DNA from: Aeromicrobium sp. CnD17-E
Lineage (GTDB): Bacteria > Actinomycetota > Actinomycetes > Propionibacteriales > Nocardioidaceae
Reading direction: 5' to 3'
Length of the DNA: 32,325 nt
Assembly: GCF_024124745.1 (NCBI RefSeq)
Contig: NZ_JAMXRU010000026.1
Coordinates: 1-32,325, forward strand
The first letter of the stretch is position 1. Every line of letters starts with the position of its first letter. The notes below the pieces were generated by a model that was not told the origin of the DNA, ran no database searches, and saw nothing but the letters and a program-made list of their open reading frames with translations. The position numbers and the translations under genes were made by a program. Below, one piece after another: positions 14,869 to 25,040 of this stretch.

Positions 14869-15699
14869 GTGCTGATCCTCGCTGCGACGCCCATCGGCCG
14901 GCCCGACGACGCGTCGCCGAGGCTGGTGGCGGCGCTCGGGGCGGCCGACGTGGTGGCCGCGGAGGACACACGCCGGCTGCGGCGGCTCGCGGGCGACCTG
15001 GGCGCGCAGGTGGGCGGACGCGTCGTGTCCTACTTCGAGGGCAACGAGCGGGAGCGGACGCCCGAGCTCGTCGAGCACCTCCTCGCCGGGCTCGACGTCC
15101 TGCTCGTCACCGACGCCGGGATGCCGAGCGTGTCCGACCCCGGCTACCGGCTCGTGGCCGCGGCGCTCGAGGCCGACGTCCACGTGCGCGCCATCCCCGG
15201 CCCGTCGGCCGTCCTGACGGCGCTCGCCGTCAGCGGGCTGCCGGTCGACCGCTTCTGCTTCGAGGGCTTCCCGGCCCGCAAGGCCGGCGAACGCGACCGG
15301 GCGTTCGCGGCGCTCGCCACGGAACAGCGCACGATGGTCTTCTTCGAGTCGCCGCACCGCACCCGCGCGACCCTCGCCGCGCTCGCCGACGCGCTCGGGG
15401 CCGACCGTGCCGCCGCCGTGTGCCGCGAGCTGACGAAGACGTACGAGGAGGTCGCGCGTGGCAGCCTCGCCGAGCTCGTCGCCTGGGCCGACGCGCAGGA
15501 GCACGGGGTGCGCGGCGAGGTGACCCTGGTCGTCGCCGGCCACGTCCCCGTCGTCGCCGACCTCGACGCCGACGCGCTCCGCGACCTCGTGGCCGACGCC
15601 GAGGCGACCGGACTCAGCCGCAAGGACGCGGTCGCGAAGGTCGTCGCCGACACCGGCGTGCGCAAGCGGGTCGTCTACGACGCCGCGCACGCCCGCTGA
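14869..15699 (+). CDS. rsmI: 16S rRNA (cytidine1402-2'-O)-methyltransferase RsmI
   Basis: This encodes 276 aa from GTG 14869, preceded by GGGAGG at 14855-14860. It has the tetrapyrrole-methylase fold with the RsmI signatures LILAATPIG at the N-terminus, AAEDTRR, TDAGMPSVSDPGYRLV, the GPSAVLTALAVSGLP SAM-binding segment, FEGFPARK, FFESPHR and CRELTKTYEEV. A C-terminal helical domain ends in RKRVVYDAAHAR. It methylates the ribose of C1402 in the decoding centre together with RsmH. The start is fixed by the family N-terminus, since longer in-frame versions run into the repeat region. Confidence 0.95.
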   Translation: MLILAATPIGRPDDASPRLVAALGAADVVAAEDTRRLRRLAGDLGAQVGGRVVSYFEGNERERTPELVEHLLAGLDVLLVTDAGMPSVSDPGYRLVAAALEADVHVRAIPGPSAVLTALAVSGLPVDRFCFEGFPARKAGERDRAFAALATEQRTMVFFESPHRTRATLAALADALGADRAAAVCRELTKTYEEVARGSLAELVAWADAQEHGVRGEVTLVVAGHVPVVADLDADALRDLVADAEATGLSRKDAVAKVVADTGVRKRVVYDAAHAR

Positions 15700-15718
15700 G
15701 GGCGTCCCACCGGGTCAC

Positions 15719-15724
15719 TAGGAT
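15719..15724 (+). promoter_or_regulatory. Leaderless-type -10 box (TAGGAT) before metG
   Basis: TAGGAT ends 6 nt before GTG 15731, and no Shine-Dalgarno sequence is present. This indicates that metG has its own, probably leaderless, transcript inside the rsmI-metG gap. Confidence 0.45.
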
Positions 15725-15730
15725 CGTGGT

Positions 15731-17338
15731 GTGTCCTACTACGTCACCACGCCGATCTACTACGTCAACGACGCCCCGCACATCGGCCACGGCTACACGA
15801 CGGTCATCGGCGACGTCCTGACCCGCTGGCACCGTCAGCGCGGTGAGGACGTCTGGTACCTCACGGGCACCGACGAGCACGGCCTGAAGGTGCTGCGCAA
15901 GGCGCAGCAGAACGGCGTCACGCCGCAGGAGTGGACCGACCGGCTGGTCGAGACGGAGTGGAAGCCGCTGCTGGAGCTGCTCGACATCGCCAACGACGAC
16001 TTCATCCGCACCAGCGAGGAGCGTCACGAGAAGAGCGCCCAGGCGTTCTGGCAGGACCTGTACGACCGCGGCGAGGTCTACAAGGGCGAGTTCAGCGGCT
16101 GGTACTCGGTCGGCTCGGAGGAGTTCGTGGCCGAGGACGACGTCGTCGACGGCGAGGGCGACGACGAGGGCCACAAGGTCTCCGCGCTCGACGGGTCGCG
16201 CGTGGAGCACGTGACGGAGGAGAACTACTTCTTCCCGCTCAGCAAGTACGCCGACCGGCTGCTCGAGCTCTACGAGGACAACCCCGACTTCATCCAGCCC
16301 GAGTCGGCGCGCAACGAGGTCGTCTCGTTCGTGCGGCGCGGTCTGAAGGACCTCTCGATCAGCCGTTCCACGTTCGACTGGGGCATCCAGGTCCCGTGGG
16401 ACCCCTCGCACGTCATGTACGTGTGGATCGAGGCGCTGCTCAACTACGTCACGGCCGCCGGCTACGGCGTCGACGACGAGCGCTTCGGCGAGCTGTGGCC
16501 CGCCGACGTGCACCTCGTCGGCAAGGACATCGCGCGCTTCCACGCCGTCATCTGGCCGGCGATGCTGATGGCCGCCGGACGCCCCGTGCCGCACCGCGTG
16601 TTCGCGCACGGCTGGCTGCTGGTGGGCGGGCAGAAGATGAGCAAGAGCAAGGCCAACGGCATTCGCCCCGACGAGATCGTCGAGGTGTTCGGCTCCGACG
16701 CCTACCGCTACTACTTCTCGCGCGCGCTCACGTTCGGCTCCGACGGGTCGATCTCGTGGGAGGACATGCGCGCCCGCTACCACGCCGAGCTCGCGAACGG
16801 GTTCGGCAACCTGGCGTCGCGGGTGGCGGCCATGATCGGCAAGTACTTCGACGGCACGCTGCCGGCCGCCGGTGAGCACACCGCCGCCGAGGAGGCGCTC
16901 GTCGCGCTCGTCGCGGAGGCCTCGGTCGAGGCCGACCGGGCCATCGACCGGATCGCGCCGCAGGACGCGCTGTCGCAGGTCTGGCGGATCGTCGAGGCGT
17001 TGAACGGCTACCTCACCGAGCAGGCGCCCTGGCAGGTGGCGAAGCAGGCCGGCCTCGGCGGGGGTGCCGGGTCGGGGGCGGCGGAAGCGGCACAGCGGGA
17101 GCGCCTCGCCACCATCCTCGTGACCGCGGCCGAGGGACTGCGCGTGCTCGCGGTGCTGCTGCACCCGGTCATGCCGCGCGCCACCGCGTCGCTGTGGGAG
17201 TCGTTGGGTGCCGAGCCGGCGCTCGGCGCGCTCGCCGACCAGCCGATCGGGACCGTCGCGCAGTGGGGACGCCTGCCGGAGGGCTCGGTCGTCACGAAGG
17301 TGCCCAGCCTGTTCCCGCGCCTCGAGGACGACGCGTGA
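15731..17338 (+). CDS. metG: Methionyl-tRNA synthetase
   Basis: This encodes 535 aa. It is a class I synthetase with HIGH at 17-20 and KMSKS at 302-306, TGTDEHG at 46-52 and a C-terminal anticodon-binding helical domain. The connective-peptide region (WYSVGSEEFVAEDDVVDGEG, about 124-143) contains no Cys pairs, so it lacks the zinc knuckle of the E. coli type. There is no C-terminal EMAP-like tRNA-binding domain, as in the short actinobacterial MetS. It charges tRNA-Met. GTG start with an adjacent TAGGAT box. Its stop overlaps the GTG of tatD. Confidence 0.96.
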   Translation: MSYYVTTPIYYVNDAPHIGHGYTTVIGDVLTRWHRQRGEDVWYLTGTDEHGLKVLRKAQQNGVTPQEWTDRLVETEWKPLLELLDIANDDFIRTSEERHEKSAQAFWQDLYDRGEVYKGEFSGWYSVGSEEFVAEDDVVDGEGDDEGHKVSALDGSRVEHVTEENYFFPLSKYADRLLELYEDNPDFIQPESARNEVVSFVRRGLKDLSISRSTFDWGIQVPWDPSHVMYVWIEALLNYVTAAGYGVDDERFGELWPADVHLVGKDIARFHAVIWPAMLMAAGRPVPHRVFAHGWLLVGGQKMSKSKANGIRPDEIVEVFGSDAYRYYFSRALTFGSDGSISWEDMRARYHAELANGFGNLASRVAAMIGKYFDGTLPAAGEHTAAEEALVALVAEASVEADRAIDRIAPQDALSQVWRIVEALNGYLTEQAPWQVAKQAGLGGGAGSGAAEAAQRERLATILVTAAEGLRVLAVLLHPVMPRATASLWESLGAEPALGALADQPIGTVAQWGRLPEGSVVTKVPSLFPRLEDDA

Positions 17339-18201
17339 GCGACGCCGACTGGCCCTGGCCCGACGCACCCGAGCCGCTCCCGTCGCCCGTCGTCGACAAC
17401 CACTGCCACCTCGACCACCGGATCAAGGGCGGACTGCTGATCGACGTCGAGGACGCCCTCGACCGGGCCGCGGCCGTCAACGTCGACCGGATCGTGCAGG
17501 TCGGCTGCGACCTCGAGGGGTCGCGCTGGGCGGTCGAGACGGCACGGCAGCACGAGGCGATCGTCGCCGCCGTCGCGCTGCACCCCAACGAGGCGCCGCT
17601 CCTGGAGGAGGCCGGCACGCTCGACGCCGCGCTCGCCGAGATCGAGGCGCTCGCGCAGGACCCTGCGGTCCGCGCGGTGGGGGAGACCGGTCTCGACTAC
17701 TTCCGCACCGGGGTCGACGGACGCGCGGCGCAGCACCGCTCCTTCCGGGCGCACATCGACGTCGCCCGACGTCACGACCGCACCCTCGTCATCCACGACC
17801 GCGACGCGCACGACGACGTCCTGGCGATCCTCGACGACCAGGGCGTCCCCGAGCGCACCGTCATGCACTGCTTCTCCGGCGACGCCGACGTCGCCCGACG
17901 CTGCCTCGACCGTGGCGCCTACCTCTCGTTCTCCGGGACGGTCACGTTCAAGAACGCCGAGCCGCTGCGGGAGGCGCTGGCCGTCACGCCGACCGACCGG
18001 ATCCTCGTCGAGACCGATGCGCCCTTCCTCACACCGACGCCGCACCGCGGACGGCCGAACGCCTCGTTCCTCGTGCCCCACACGGTGCGGTTCATGGCCG
18101 AGTTCCTGGGCCGATCCGTCGACGACCTGTGCCGGGCGATCGACGAGAACACCGACCGCGCGTTCGGCGGCTCCTGGCCTCGGCACACCCCGGCTGTTTG
18201 A
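17335..18201 (+). CDS. tatD: TatD family metal-dependent DNase
   Basis: This encodes 288 aa from GTG 17335 (GTGA overlap with metG). It is a TIM-barrel metal hydrolase with NHCHLD near residue 22, GETGLDYFR around 117, VIHDRDAHDD around 144, HCFSG around 178, and ETDAPFLTP around 223. These are the metal-binding and catalytic motifs of TatD/YcfH/Rv1008. Family members are magnesium-dependent 3'-5' exonucleases/deoxyribonucleases. The metG-tatD-rpfB order is conserved in actinobacteria. Confidence 0.93.
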   Translation: MSDADWPWPDAPEPLPSPVVDNHCHLDHRIKGGLLIDVEDALDRAAAVNVDRIVQVGCDLEGSRWAVETARQHEAIVAAVALHPNEAPLLEEAGTLDAALAEIEALAQDPAVRAVGETGLDYFRTGVDGRAAQHRSFRAHIDVARRHDRTLVIHDRDAHDDVLAILDDQGVPERTVMHCFSGDADVARRCLDRGAYLSFSGTVTFKNAEPLREALAVTPTDRILVETDAPFLTPTPHRGRPNASFLVPHTVRFMAEFLGRSVDDLCRAIDENTDRAFGGSWPRHTPAV

Positions 18202-18226
18202 CGTCAGCGCCGTCCTCGCGCAGGGT
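18198..18226 (+). promoter_or_regulatory. Candidate promoter for rpfB
   Basis: TTGACG (18198-18203), 17 nt, then CAGGGT (18221-18226) overlaps the end of tatD. The -10 is imperfect. It would give a leader of roughly 45 nt ahead of GTG 18277, which has AGAGGAAAG as ribosome binding site. Confidence 0.35.
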
Positions 18227-18276
18227 GGACGGGCTGCCCATCTCCAGCTGACCTTGTCCCCGACCAGAGGAAAGCA

Positions 18277-19491
18277 GTGCACCACCCTCGACAGAACACC
18301 CCCCAGACCACCCCTCAGGACCCCGCGGACGCCGCTCGGCGCCGCCACCGCCAGACCACGAAGCGCGTCGTCATCGCCCTCAACCTGGCCGTCCTCCTCG
18401 TCCTCGGAGCCGGCGTCGCCGCCTACGGCACGCTCTCCAAGACCGTGACCCTCGACGTCGACGGCCGCAAGGACACCGTCCGCACCTTCGGCACGTCCGT
18501 CGGGTCGCTGCTGAAGAGCCACGACGTCCGCACGAAGGACGCCGCCGTCGACGCCGAGCCGACCGCGTCGGTCTCCGACGGCGACACGATCAAGGTCCGC
18601 TACGCCAAGGACGTCACGGTCGCCGTCGACGGCACCGTGCGTCGTGAGCGGCTGCACGCCGCCACCGTCGGCGACGTCCTCGACGAGCTCGACGTCTCGC
18701 CTCGCAAGGGCGCCGAGGTGAACGCGGCGAAGGACACGCGCCTGGACGACACCGCCTCCACGGTCGTCGTCTCCAACCCCAAGAAGCTCACCGTCCGCGC
18801 CGACGGCCGCAAGAAGACCGTCACGAGCGCTGCCCCCACCGCGGGCGAGGTGCTCGAGGAGGCCGGCGTGCGGCTCGGTGCCGCCGACGAGGTCCGCGCC
18901 GGCGACGCCCTCGGCGAGGCCGCCCTGGTCAAGCCGGGCGAGCGCGTCGAGGTCGTGCGGGTGCGCATGGTCGACACGGCCCGCACGCTGCGCACCGCCC
19001 CGCAGACGGAGGTCCGCGAGGACGACACCCTCGAGAAGGGCACGGAGAAGGTGCTGCGCGCCGGCGCGCCGCGCGTCGTGCAGCAGAAGGTGCTCGTCAC
19101 CCGAGCCAACGGCAAGGTCCGCTCGACCCTCGTGCTGACCGAGAAGGTCACCGACCGGGGCAGCAAGCGCGTCGTGCTCCGCGGCACGAAGGAGCCCGAG
19201 CCGGAGGAGACGACGCTGGCGGCCCCGGCCACCGAGTCGGCCCCCGCGGTCGGCGACGACAGCGTCTGGGACCGCATCGCGCAGTGCGAGTCCGGCGGCA
19301 ACTGGAGCATCAACACCGGCAACGGCTACTACGGCGGCCTGCAGTTCAGCGCCGCCACGTGGCACAGCGTCGGCGGCCCCGGTCTCCCGCACGAGAACAG
19401 CCGCGAGGTGCAGATCAAGTACGCCAAGATCCTGCAGCAGCGCTCCGGCTGGGGCCAGTGGTCCTGCGCTGCGAAGGTCGGTGTGCACTGA
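18277..19491 (+). CDS. rpfB: Resuscitation-promoting factor RpfB
   Basis: This encodes 404 aa. A basic cytoplasmic start is followed by one membrane helix (about 31-50). Three DUF348-like repeats begin near 55 ([15 protein letters not shown]), 112 ([15 protein letters not shown]) and 170 ([14 protein letters not shown]). A G5 domain spans about 225-303, a Glu/Pro linker follows, and the C-terminal Rpf lysozyme-like domain runs 329-404. The catalytic Glu338 lies in AQCESGGNW, and Cys337 with Cys397 can form the conserved disulfide. It cleaves peptidoglycan glycan strands outside the membrane and promotes regrowth from dormancy. Domain order is identical to mycobacterial RpfB, and so are the neighbours tatD and rsmA. 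Confidence 0.96.
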   Translation: MHHPRQNTPQTTPQDPADAARRRHRQTTKRVVIALNLAVLLVLGAGVAAYGTLSKTVTLDVDGRKDTVRTFGTSVGSLLKSHDVRTKDAAVDAEPTASVSDGDTIKVRYAKDVTVAVDGTVRRERLHAATVGDVLDELDVSPRKGAEVNAAKDTRLDDTASTVVVSNPKKLTVRADGRKKTVTSAAPTAGEVLEEAGVRLGAADEVRAGDALGEAALVKPGERVEVVRVRMVDTARTLRTAPQTEVREDDTLEKGTEKVLRAGAPRVVQQKVLVTRANGKVRSTLVLTEKVTDRGSKRVVLRGTKEPEPEETTLAAPATESAPAVGDDSVWDRIAQCESGGNWSINTGNGYYGGLQFSAATWHSVGGPGLPHENSREVQIKYAKILQQRSGWGQWSCAAKVGVH

Positions 19492-20351
19492 GCGGCACCC
19501 CGCCCACCCCGGTCTCGCTGCTGGGTGCGGCCGACGTCCGACGCATCGCTGACGCGATCGGACTGCGGCCCACCAAGCAGCGTGGCCAGAACTTCGTGGT
19601 CGACGGCAACACCGTGCGCCGTATCGTCCGCGACTCCGGGATCGGCCCCGACGACGTCGTCGTCGAGGTCGGTCCCGGTCTCGGTTCCCTGACCCTGGCG
19701 CTGCTCGAGGTCGCCCGCCACGTCGTGGCCGTCGAGGTCGACCCGGTCCTCGCCCAGCGTCTGCCGACGACCGTCGCCGAGCAGGCGCCGGGCCACGTCG
19801 AGCGTCTCGACCTCGTCCTGGCCGACGCGATGCGCGTCGAGGAGCTGCCCGGGCCCACGCCCACCGCGCTGGTCGCCAACCTGCCCTACAACGTGTCCGT
19901 CCCGGTGCTGCTGCACCTGCTGGAGCGCTTCGAGACGCTCGCGTCGGTGCTCGTCATGGTGCAGGCCGAGGTCGCCCACCGGCTCGCGGCGCCGCCCGGC
20001 TCCCGCACCTACGGCGTCCCGAGCGTGAAGGCGGCCTGGTACTGCGACGTCAGCCTCGCGGGCACGGTCGGACGGCAGGTGTTCTGGCCCGTGCCGAACG
20101 TCGACTCCGCGCTCGTGTCGCTGCGGCGCCGTGGGACGCCCGGCGACGACGCCCTGCGGCGTGCCACGTTCCGCGTGGTCGACGCCGCCTTCGCGCAGCG
20201 TCGCAAGACGCTCAGGGCCGCGCTCTCCGGCCTCGCGGGGTCCGGCGCGGCGGCCGAGACGGCTCTGCGCGCGGCCGACGTCGACCCGCAGGCCAGGGGT
20301 GAGCAGCTCGACGTCGTGGCGTTCGCGCGCATCGCCGCTGCCCTCGGCTGA
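19458..20351 (+). CDS. rsmA: 16S rRNA dimethyladenosine transferase RsmA (KsgA)
   Basis: It dimethylates A1518 and A1519 of 16S rRNA. Motifs include [13 protein letters not shown], the SAM-binding [13 protein letters not shown], catalytic [13 protein letters not shown], and a C-terminal helical domain starting near [27 protein letters not shown]. The start is unclear. The frame has no ATG/GTG/TTG between the rpfB stop and the family N-terminus. GTG 19458 lies 34 nt inside rpfB and gives 297 aa. CTG 19488 overlaps the rpfB stop as CTGA, with GAAGG 10 nt upstream, and would give a more usual N-terminus ([19 protein letters not shown]). I list the conventional GTG. Confidence 0.93.
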   Translation: MVLRCEGRCALSGTPPTPVSLLGAADVRRIADAIGLRPTKQRGQNFVVDGNTVRRIVRDSGIGPDDVVVEVGPGLGSLTLALLEVARHVVAVEVDPVLAQRLPTTVAEQAPGHVERLDLVLADAMRVEELPGPTPTALVANLPYNVSVPVLLHLLERFETLASVLVMVQAEVAHRLAAPPGSRTYGVPSVKAAWYCDVSLAGTVGRQVFWPVPNVDSALVSLRRRGTPGDDALRRATFRVVDAAFAQRRKTLRAALSGLAGSGAAAETALRAADVDPQARGEQLDVVAFARIAAALG

Positions 20352-20360
20352 GCGGATCGG

Positions 20361-20366
20361 TAGGTT
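20361..20366 (+). promoter_or_regulatory. Leaderless-type -10 box (TAGGTT) before ispE
   Basis: It ends 6 nt before GTG 20373 with no Shine-Dalgarno sequence between. This suggests an internal promoter in the rpfB-rsmA-ispE run. Confidence 0.45.
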
Positions 20367-20372
20367 GGTGCG

Positions 20373-21293
20373 GTGAGAACCGTCAGCGTGCGCGTGCCAG
20401 CCAAGATCAACCTGGCCCTCGGCGTCGGCGGCGTCCGCGAGGACGGCTTCCACCCGCTCGCGACGGTCTACCAGGCCGTCGACCTGTACGACGAGGTCCG
20501 AGCCACCGCGAACGAGACCGGCGAGGTGACGGTCGAGACGACCAGCGACGTCCCGGGCGCCGAGACCGAGGCGTCCCTGGTTCCGCGCGGTCGGGACAAC
20601 CTCGCCGTGCGCGCCGCGCTCGCGCTGCGTGAGCAGACGGGCGTCGAGGCCGGTGTGGATCTCGTGATCCGCAAGGCGATCCCGGTGGCCGGCGGCATGG
20701 CCGGCGGCTCGGCCGACGCCGCGGCGACCCTCGTCGCGTGCAACGACGTGTGGGGGCTCGGGTGGTCGCGGCACGAGCTCGAGCCGGTCGCGGCCGGTCT
20801 CGGCAGCGACGTGCCGTTCCTCCTGCACGGCGGCAACGCGATCGGCGGTGGACGCGGCGAGCTGGTCAGCCCGGTCCTGGCGCGCGGCTCCTACCACTGG
20901 GTCGTCGCGGTATCCGGCATCGGACTGTCGACGGCGTCGGTGTACGCCGAGTTCGACCGGCTGAACGCCGACCGGGAGCTGGCGACGCCCCAGGTCCCCG
21001 ACGCGCTGCTCGCGGCCCTGCGTTCGGGCGACGCCGTCGCGCTCGGGGCCGCGCTCTCCAACGACCTCACGGAGGCCGCGCTCTCGCTGCGGCCCGACCT
21101 GGCCCAGACCCTCGAGGTGGGGGTGGAGGCCGGAGCGCTCGGTGCGCTGGTCTCCGGCTCCGGCCCCACGTGCGTGTTCCTCGCCGCCGACGAGCAGCAG
21201 AGCCTCGACATCGCGATCGCGCTCGCCGGCACGGGGCGTTGCGCCGACGTCGTCCAGTCGATCGGGCCCGTGCCCGGCGTGCGGGTGGTCTGA
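20373..21293 (+). CDS. ispE: 4-diphosphocytidyl-2-C-methyl-D-erythritol kinase IspE
   Basis: This encodes 306 aa. It is a GHMP kinase of the non-mevalonate isoprenoid pathway, phosphorylating CDP-ME. VPAKINLALGVGG contains the catalytic Lys11. The ATP-binding loop is PVAGGMAGGSADAAA (about 106-120), the catalytic Asp is in GLGSDVPFLLHGG, and the C-terminal GHMP loop is GALVSGSGPTCVFLA. GTG start after a TAGGTT box. It stops 1 nt before the ABC-F start codon, consistent with co-transcription. Confidence 0.95.
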   Translation: MRTVSVRVPAKINLALGVGGVREDGFHPLATVYQAVDLYDEVRATANETGEVTVETTSDVPGAETEASLVPRGRDNLAVRAALALREQTGVEAGVDLVIRKAIPVAGGMAGGSADAAATLVACNDVWGLGWSRHELEPVAAGLGSDVPFLLHGGNAIGGGRGELVSPVLARGSYHWVVAVSGIGLSTASVYAEFDRLNADRELATPQVPDALLAALRSGDAVALGAALSNDLTEAALSLRPDLAQTLEVGVEAGALGALVSGSGPTCVFLAADEQQSLDIAIALAGTGRCADVVQSIGPVPGVRVV

Positions 21294-21294
21294 G

Positions 21295-23103
<1,809 letters not shown>

Positions 23104-23115
23104 CCCGACGTCGGG

Positions 23116-23610
23116 TCAGACGTGGCGGGCCAGCGTGCGCAACGACGAGGCCAGCGTCTCGGCGTCGTCCGGGTCGAGGCTGGACAGCAGCGACCTCTCC
23201 TGCTCGAGGAGCTCGTCGAGGGCGGCGTCGACGGCCGCGCGACCCGCGGCCGTGAGGGTGACGAGCACGCCGCGGCGGTCGCCCGGGTCGGCCTCGCGGG
23301 CGACGAGGCCGCGTCCCGCGAGCCGGTCGACGCGGTTCGTCATCGTGCCGCTCGTGACCATGGTCTCGGTGACGAGCCGGCCGGGGGAGAGCTGGTAGGG
23401 CGGACCCGACCGCCGCAGCGCGGACAGCACGTCGAACTCCCACGGCTCCAGCGCGTGGGCCGCGAACGCCGCCCGGCGCGCGCGGTCGAGGTGACGGGCG
23501 AGGCGCGTGACCCGGCTGAGCACCTGCATGGGGCGGGTGTCGAGGTCGGGGCGCTCGCGCTGCCAGGCCGCGACGATGCCGTCGACCTCGTCGAGCTCGT
23601 CGGCACCCAT
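23116..23610 (-). CDS. MarR family regulator
   Basis: From ATG 23608-23610 this encodes 164 aa. The frame could extend to a TTG at 23631, but TACAGT (23622-23617 on the minus strand) lies 6 nt before ATG 23610 and would sit inside the longer version. It is a winged helix protein: LEPWEFDVLSALRRSGPPYQLSPGRL, then VTSGTMTNRVDRLAGRGLVAREADPGDRRGVLVTLTAAG, the recognition helix and wing of MarR. It is divergent from the amidase gene. A palindromic site in the 74-bp gap makes autoregulation and control of the amidase-methyltransferase pair likely. The ligand is unknown. Confidence 0.9.
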   Translation of the reverse strand: MGADELDEVDGIVAAWQRERPDLDTRPMQVLSRVTRLARHLDRARRAAFAAHALEPWEFDVLSALRRSGPPYQLSPGRLVTETMVTSGTMTNRVDRLAGRGLVAREADPGDRRGVLVTLTAAGRAAVDAALDELLEQERSLLSSLDPDDAETLASSLRTLARHV

Positions 23611-23627
23611 GGCGACACTGTAGTTCG

Positions 23628-23677
23628 TCAAGAATCTTGATGTCGAGATTGTTGTCGAGCCGGTGGGGGCCTACGGT
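23628..23677. promoter_or_regulatory. MarR-type operator and divergent promoters
   Basis: TCAAGA-A-TCTTGA (23628-23640) is a perfect palindrome. It overlaps a 16-bp near-palindrome ATCTTGATGTCGAGAT (23634-23649), close to the TTGA-N2-TCAA core common in MarR sites. To the right, TTGTTG (23649-23654)-N17-TACGGT (23672-23677) is a promoter for the amidase, ending 7 nt before ATG 23685. To the left, TACAGT on the minus strand serves the marR gene. Binding here would cover both promoters. Confidence 0.6.
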
Positions 23678-23684
23678 GTCGCCC

Positions 23685-25040
23685 ATGGACGTCGACGACC
23701 TCGTGGGCCGTGGCCCGGCCACCCTCGTTCCGTTGCTGCGCGACCGCACGGTGTCCGCGCGCGAGCTGACCATCGCCACGCTCGACGCGATCGAGCGTGA
23801 GGACGCCCGCGTGAACGCCGTCGTCGAGCTGCTCGCTGACGAGGCCTTCGACGCCTCGACGGAGGCGGACGCGAGGATCGCCCGCGGCGAGACCGGGCCG
23901 CTGCTCGGCGTGCCCGTCGCCATCAAGAACGACGCCGACCTCGCCGGCCGGGTGACCGGGCTCGGGTCGCGGGCCGTCACCCAGGTGTCGCGCCAGGACG
24001 GGCCGCTGGTCGAGGCGCTGCTCGCGGCGGGTGCCGTGCCCGTGGCCACGACGACGCTCCCCGAGCTCGCGATCTACGGGTTCACCGAGTCGGCGGCCCA
24101 GGGCGTGACGCGCAACCCGCACGACCTCGACCGCACGCCCGGTGGGTCGTCCGGGGGGTCGGCCGCGCTCGTCGCCGCGGGCGCGGTCGGGGTGGCGACG
24201 GCCTCCGACGGTGCTGGCTCGATCCGCATCCCCGCGGCGAGCTGTGGTCTCGTCGGGTTCAAGACGACCCACGGGTTCGTCCCCGGCTCGGGGGGCTGGC
24301 ACGGTCTCTCGACGCAGGGCTGCGTGACCCCGACGGTGCGCGACACCGCCGTCTACCTCGACGCGGTGGGGCACGGTGCTCCCGGCGCGCTCGCGCACGC
24401 GGCTGACACGGCTCCACGGACGCTCAGGATCGGCGTGACGACCAGCGCCGCCGCCGCAGGGCGTCCCGAGCCGCTGCACCGCGACGTGAAGTCGGCCGTC
24501 GACCACGTCGCGGGCCTGCTCGACGGGCTCGGGCACGAGGTCACCACCGTCAAGGTGCCGTACGGTCTCGACGCGAAGGCGCTCACGGTGCGCTACCTCG
24601 CCGGCATCGCCGAGTCGGCGTCGCGCGTCGACGACCCGTCGCTGCTGGAGCCACGCACCCGTCAGGTGGTGCGCCTCGGCCGCCCCTTCGGCCCGTCGGC
24701 GGTGGCGTGGGCGCAGCGCGCCGGGCACCGGTTCGGCTCGACGGTGCTCGACCGGCTCGGCGTCGACGTGCTCCTGTCGCCCGTGATGAGCGGTCCCGCG
24801 CTGCGCGTCGGGCACTTCGCCGGCAAGGGCGGTCTGCGCACGGTGCTCGGCATGAACGCGTTCTACCCGTACACGGCGCAGTGGAACCACGCCGGGCTGC
24901 CGGCCGTCTCCCTGCCGGTCGGCCGGTCGCGCAAGCGGGGGCTCCCGTTGGCCGTCCAGCTCGTCGCACGTCGCGAGCAGGACCCGCTCCTGATGTCGGT
25001 GGCGTCCCAGGTCGAGGCAGCGCTGCGAGGTCCCGCATGA
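23685..25040 (+). CDS. Amidase signature family hydrolase
   Basis: This encodes 451 aa from ATG 23685 (leaderless context). The Ser-cis-Ser-Lys triad motifs are visible: Lys in VPVAIKND (about 86), cis-Ser in GGSSGGSAALVA (about 152-163) and nucleophile Ser in SDGAGSIRIPAASCGLVGFK. C-terminal QWNHAGLPAVSLPVG is typical of the family. It hydrolyses an amide, but the sequence does not tell which one. The GatA role in Gln-tRNA synthesis is unlikely because gatB/gatC are not adjacent. It is coupled to a methyltransferase by ATGA overlap and divergent from a MarR gene. Confidence 0.92.
   Translation: MDVDDLVGRGPATLVPLLRDRTVSARELTIATLDAIEREDARVNAVVELLADEAFDASTEADARIARGETGPLLGVPVAIKNDADLAGRVTGLGSRAVTQVSRQDGPLVEALLAAGAVPVATTTLPELAIYGFTESAAQGVTRNPHDLDRTPGGSSGGSAALVAAGAVGVATASDGAGSIRIPAASCGLVGFKTTHGFVPGSGGWHGLSTQGCVTPTVRDTAVYLDAVGHGAPGALAHAADTAPRTLRIGVTTSAAAAGRPEPLHRDVKSAVDHVAGLLDGLGHEVTTVKVPYGLDAKALTVRYLAGIAESASRVDDPSLLEPRTRQVVRLGRPFGPSAVAWAQRAGHRFGSTVLDRLGVDVLLSPVMSGPALRVGHFAGKGGLRTVLGMNAFYPYTAQWNHAGLPAVSLPVGRSRKRGLPLAVQLVARREQDPLLMSVASQVEAALRGPA

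Noticed and set aside
14645-14971. N-terminal extension of the AbiEi/DUF559 gene upstream of ATG 14644
   Set aside because: It would overlap rsmI and the repeats and is Pro/Arg/Thr-rich without domain similarity. ATG 14644 begins a normal family N-terminus.
15614-19488. Long minus-strand open frames opposite metG, tatD and rpfB
   Set aside because: They are antisense shadows produced by GC-rich third positions. The plus-strand genes carry complete catalytic motifs.
23685-25040. GatA subunit of Glu-tRNA(Gln) amidotransferase, given the tRNA-Gln nearby
   Set aside because: gatC/gatB are absent, and the gene is coupled to a methyltransferase and a MarR operator. Proximity to the tRNA appears accidental.
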